From assembly GCA_029449245.1 (NCBI GenBank), contig JANATF010000008.1, positions 1,364,001-1,428,000 of the forward strand: DNA of 64,000 nucleotides, read 5' to 3'. Position 1 is the stretch's first letter. Each line of letters opens with the position of its first letter. The stretch is from Mortierella alpina (lineage: Eukaryota; Mortierellomycota; Mortierellomycetes; Mortierellales; Mortierellaceae). Below, one piece after another: positions 60,016 through 64,000 of the stretch. The notes under the pieces are model-generated. The model saw nothing but the letters and a program-made list of their open reading frames with translations, ran no database searches and had not been told where the DNA came from. A program made the translations under genes and the position numbers.

Positions 60016-60939
60016 TTGACGCGCTTCAGGTTTATAACGAGTTATAAATAAGACAGAGGTCCAGTAGACTGGCTGTCTGTCAACCATCTCAGTAATGCCA
60101 ATCATTGTTGAACAGCTATCAAAACTCAGCAGCCATGGCATTGCATTCACTTGATTTTTTTAACGCGTCGCACGCAGATTTAATAGTCATCAAGTCGAGA
60201 GTGAAAGGCATATTACGATGCACTGACTAGGCTGTGGCCAATTCGCTCTGACCTTTCATAAGTGCCATCATGTCTCTCATCTGAACCTCAAAAAACTCTT
60301 ACTGCTTTCTAACCTGATCCTTCATCTCATGATGCCATTCTTCCAAGGTAGCATGTTGGACCACTTTGTCCGGGAACGATAAATTAAAGGTGCTGTGAGT
60401 GGAGAGGTGTTGAACGTGTTGAGAACAGTACAAAGAAAGAAAGAACAATGTTGTAAAGGCGAAGTTTTCAGAGGCAATGCAGTAAAAAAAAGCATTGGCA
60501 CTCTCTCTGAACCTTGCGCGTCACCGCAGGGAGTACAATCATGCATGCATGTGTGTATGCATTCAAAACGCTTTCTTAAGCGCTGAAGTCTACGGTAGAA
60601 TAGAAGGAGAGCTCTGGCATGCTTGCAAAAACGATGGACACTTGTGGTAGGCAAGGATTTACGCGCTCAGGTACTCTCCAGGTTTTTGACATATACCTCC
60701 AGCCTAGAACGCCCTGTCGTAAAAAGTCAGCCAACAGGTGCTGCAGTCTGCAGCTCAATAACAGCAGCGATTCATGGTAGTTCATGTGGCCGCAGCTTTA
60801 TGACGGGCTTGCACTGACGCGGATTAGCCGCGGCGCGACGCGACTTGAACGCGCTCATTTAAATTCTAAGACATGGTCAATGCACACAAGATTGTCGCAC
60901 CGTTTTTCTTTGTCAATTTTCTTTATGAAGTAGCAACTC
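60016..60939. other. Intergenic region between the receptor and LTN1
   Basis: Apart from the relic at 60227-60391 I see no gene. A frame on the minus strand (about 60700-60790, NYHESLLLLSCRLQHLLADF) ends near a TGGAG|GTATAT donor-like site that could in principle splice to the relic, but nothing supports expression. Confidence 0.4.
60227..60391 (-). pseudogene. Coding relic with an in-frame stop
   Basis: The minus-strand frame reads TFNLSFPDKVVQHATLEEWH... then a TAA at 60301-60299, and continues in the same frame as EFFEVQMRDMMALMKGQSEL to a TAG at 60229-60227. The sequence on both sides of the TAA is protein-like: an amphipathic, Met/Glu/Lys-rich helix. An intron cannot remove the stop: the donor- and acceptor-like sites are only about 20 bases apart. 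The best reading is the 3' end of a decayed gene or mobile-element-derived protein with one nonsense change. Family not identified. Confidence 0.35.
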
Positions 60940-63900
60940 TCACCACAACGTTCTACACAACGGGCAGCTCGAAGAGTTTGAAGTCCTGAACCACTTATAC
61001 AGACAGGAGGCATGGAACCTATGCTTGCAGGTTTTGCATGTCTTGTTGGGCAACGACCGGTCCTGAACAGACACAATCGAGTAACAAATCGTGCAGTCCT
61101 CCACTCCCTCAAAGTGCAGGCCCACGTTCCTCCGGAACAGCGACAGCGCATCGATCAAGGACCCATTCTGGGCCGCAATCACTCCAGCGACCGCAAGCAA
61201 CCACGCTCTCCACCTTGCCTCCTTGACTCCCACGCGTTGCAGGCCCTCCACTTCGACCTGGCGCAGCGGGAAGTTGGCAGGTAAACGGATCACAATCTCC
61301 ATGGTCGCCTCATCAATCTGGAACGAAGCTGACACCTCCGATGTCGCCTTGGACGTCTTGATCTGCAGTTGGTTCAAATCTTCCGACACACCTGAAAGGG
61401 CCGCCGCTGCTGCCGCTTGACCGCCCTGAGCGGGCGCTTGTTGAGCCTTGGCCAGCGAGTTCAGCTCCCGAACAATTAGCAGAGGTGAAAAGTACTTTTC
61501 AGTCAAGGATTCGACAGCTATGCTCAACTGGCGGAGCTTGCATTCTGTCCACCAAATGCGGACCAAGCTTGGCACGTTGGCAAGACACGTGTAGTAGAGG
61601 TGTCCTGCCAGCAATGGGAATCCGATCTCTGGAGACGACAGGTCAAAGCCCGTCACCTGGTAGTCCGTAATGTCCCATCGGCTCATATCAAATGGCTCCA
61701 TGGACTGTTGATCGTTAGAGGAGGTCGATGCTGCCTGGTTGCCTGACGCGGAAGAGTCGTTGACAAGAGAAGAGGCCGAGTGAATCCCGAGGAGGTGGAA
61801 CAAATACGGCAAGAACTCGTTCATGGTCGACGCGTTCCTCAGCTGTTCAACCAATAGCGACTTGACAGTGTATGTCTACAGAAAGAAACAAAACGTCAGT
61901 CTTCAAGGTGGTAAACATCCATAATGCACGATTCCAAGAGGTAATCAATAAAGGCTTACCGTGTTCTCAAATATCGCGAACGCAAGTTTCCATGCCATCA
62001 AGTATCCAAGAACGGCATGAGACACAATCTTCTCAGATTTGGCGGCCACTCCAGCGCCAACCCCATATTCTTCCTCGTCTTCGTCGTCATGGTGGTGGTC
62101 CAAGGCGAGAAGCGAGAACTCCTCCTTAAGATTCCGCTGGTCATCTGCGTCAACATCCACATCCATGGCAGGGAACCCTTTGGGAGGGTTCGAGATAATG
62201 GCCCAGAGCGACGAAGGGAACTTGGGCTCGGTCATCTTATCTTCCAAAGCGGCGTCCTTGTCATTTTCTACAGTCTCTCCGTCTGCTAGATCCATCGTCG
62301 GGCTGTTGGGTGCCTTGATCTCCATTTGGATTGACAGGGTCTGCACTTGCTCGATCAGCATGATCTGCAGCTGCTTGTATGCCAGCATCTGCACTGCGGT
62401 CAAGGGCTCTGTCAAAAGGCGACATTGCTCCGTGACAGATCCATGGGAGAGAACGAGATGATCCGGAGCATAGCCGCAGACCTGCGACAGGACTTCCAGG
62501 AACTGACGGACAGGGCGATCCATCCGAAGCAAGGCGGGCTTGCCGACGAAATCCTCGCACCCATTCAGACGCATGGCGCTAACCAGAATTCCCTCGCTCC
62601 GTTCATCCCATGCGTTCAGAATATCCTCTTCTTCTTCGCCGAGCTCAATGAGATCCAATGTCAACTTGCAGGCTCGCTCAAGCACCGTCACCGCAAATAC
62701 ATGCAGGCGCGAATTACCGAGGCCGCTGAAAACCGAGGCGATATAGTCAAACATCATCTCCCAGTGCGCTCCCGGGAGTTCCTGAACCTGACGAGCGAGA
62801 GCTCCCAATAACTTGAGCAGCAAAGAGTGTATAATCAACTCATTCTGATCGTCAAAGGTTTGAAGAACGTCCGAATCCGAGATCCATCGACGGATGGACT
62901 GCAGCAGGTTCATGGCTCGAAGCTGTGGCAAGCTGATGGAGGATCCATGGTCGCTCGAGGATGTCAAGGCGGCAACGAGCAGAGTCAGACGACGAATTGT
63001 CTCCTTGTTATGGACAGATACTTCACTAGGACGTGTCGGCTCTGTGATCCACTGATTGAGCAAGTTGGCGAATTCGCTGGTTTTTTCTAACCTGTTGCGA
63101 AGGGCAACGACAAGGCCAGTCGCGAGAGGCAGGGGAACTAAATATACGAAAGAATAAGGCATTAGTGTGTGCGTTACTGACAAACGATTTCGCCATTCTA
63201 TGAGATACATACGTGCTGCGTTCTTGAGAAGCTGGCACCATCCTTTGGCATTTGCGGACGACACCTCAGAGGCGTCCGATTGTGCAAGCGCATTGAGAAC
63301 GTCGGCCAGGATGCGTTCGCCGAAGCCGCTCTGGTCGTGCAGTGCTTCCTGGGCAAAGTACACAATGGAGCATCCCGCATCTTCGTCTTCGTCATCATCA
63401 GCTCTTGGTGCAGGGGCAGGTGAGGCGCTGCTCAAAACCTGAATGGCCTTAGACTCCCAGCCATCTTCCAACGCTAGAGTGATCCAGCTCGCGACCATGG
63501 TAGACAGCTCACGCAACAACGTCCTGAACACAACCGCGTTGGCATCCGCGTGCAAGTTTGGCGAGTAAAAGATCCCGTTTTCGGTGGATGGTGTCTGGAA
63601 TATGTCTATGCATCCTTGCCTCACTTTGAGCAGTTCTCCCGTGATCCAGGTCATCGTCTCCGGGAACGAGATGAAAAGGGACACATTGGTGTCCTCCTTT
63701 TTAAGCAGCTCAAAGGTGAAGAGCGCCAATCGCCCGTAGGCCGAGAGCCCAAATCCATCATAGGTCGTTGTCGAATGTCCCTTTGCAACCGCGGCAGCTC
63801 CCTCCTTTTGCGCATAGTACGCTTCGATGACCGGATCAAGCATCACCAATGACGGGTGAGGTCCGCAGCTCGACATGGTGCTGTAGAAGGCGCTCCAGTG

Positions 63901-64000
63901 TTCCTTGTCAAAGAAGAAAGCTCTTAGCAGTCCGAAGCGCTCTGAATGATCCGACAAGTTGAGAACATCGGCAAGCTTCAAAGCCTGACTTGCAAGGTCT
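60940..64000 (-). CDS. LTN1: E3 ubiquitin ligase Listerin (LTN1/RKR1), C-terminal part
   Basis: Ribosome-associated quality-control ligase that ubiquitinates stalled nascent chains on 60S subunits. Only the 3' part lies in the window; the frame runs open through 64000, so the N-terminal HEAT-repeat region is outside. Three exon parts are seen (>64000-63213, 63137-61960, 61875-60940), about 967 residues. Alpha-helical HEAT/ARM-like sequence fills most of it. The end is diagnostic: an RWD-like segment (IDEATMEIVIRLPANFPLRQ, VEVEGLQRVGVKEARWRAW) followed by the C-terminal RING (EDCTICYSIVSVQDRSLPNK, CKTCKHRFHASCLYKWFRTS, SSCPLCR) stopping three residues later, exactly as in Ltn1. The 75-base intron at 63212-63138 contains in-frame sense codons but its removal restores the family sequence (NAALPLPLATGL). 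Confidence 0.95.

Noticed and set aside
1-64000. CRISPR arrays, insertion sequences, bacterial operons and ribosome-binding sites
   Set aside because: None seen; splice introns, Pol III tRNA signals and gene families all show eukaryotic nuclear DNA.

Overview
This is a stretch of nuclear genome from a filamentous fungus. The genes are intron-rich (introns mostly 50-150 bases, GT-AG with two good GC-AG candidates), closely spaced and on both strands, with no operons or prokaryotic signals. Gene content points to an early-diverging fungus, most likely Mucoromycota/Mortierellomycotina. It has fungus-specific Zn2Cys6 regulators (an ERT1-type gluconeogenesis regulator and a second poly-Q one), a fungal Spc7/KNL1 and a septation GTPase. 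Alongside these are genes many yeasts have lost: an SMN homologue and a class C (GABA-B-like) G-protein-coupled receptor. The lineage call is inference from gene content only.

Layout. 0.2-6 kb: a tail-anchored unknown protein converges on a VIP1/Asp1 inositol-pyrophosphate kinase-phosphatase. 6-19.3 kb: a tRNA-Ala(AGC), a double-bromodomain BET protein, kinetochore KNL1 and, convergent to it, ERT1. 19.9-24.3 kb: UBE2W-type E2 enzyme, mitochondrial NFU1 and ribosomal protein S10. 25-33 kb: tetraspanin, TRM7 tRNA methyltransferase head-to-head with SMN, and a small ankyrin protein. 33.4-41.3 kb: a large TBC RabGAP and the SPG1/TEM1 GTPase. 42-49.4 kb: a TMEM198-type seven-helix membrane protein and a Zn2Cys6 regulator. 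50-52.6 kb: a DsbA/FrnE-like protein and two small, highly polar Q/N/S-rich proteins. 52.7-60 kb: a 167-bp tandem repeat, then a 1660-residue class C receptor whose long tail carries a PH-like domain. 60.2-64 kb: a coding relic with an in-frame stop, then the 3' part of the Listerin (LTN1) E3 ligase, cut by the window edge.

There is no gene cluster in the biosynthetic sense; most genes are housekeeping or signalling. Several fall in shared processes: chromatin and mitosis (BET, KNL1, SPG1), RNA metabolism (TRM7, SMN, RPS10, tRNA), protein quality control (LTN1, UBE2W), and membrane signalling (class C receptor, tetraspanin, TBC RabGAP, VIP1). Exon models were built by hand from splice consensus, reading-frame continuity and family homology; every multi-exon model given as a full CDS closes in frame, but transcript evidence was not available. 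The most notable item is the class C receptor with a PH-like tail. I did not find a clear previously undescribed multi-gene system.
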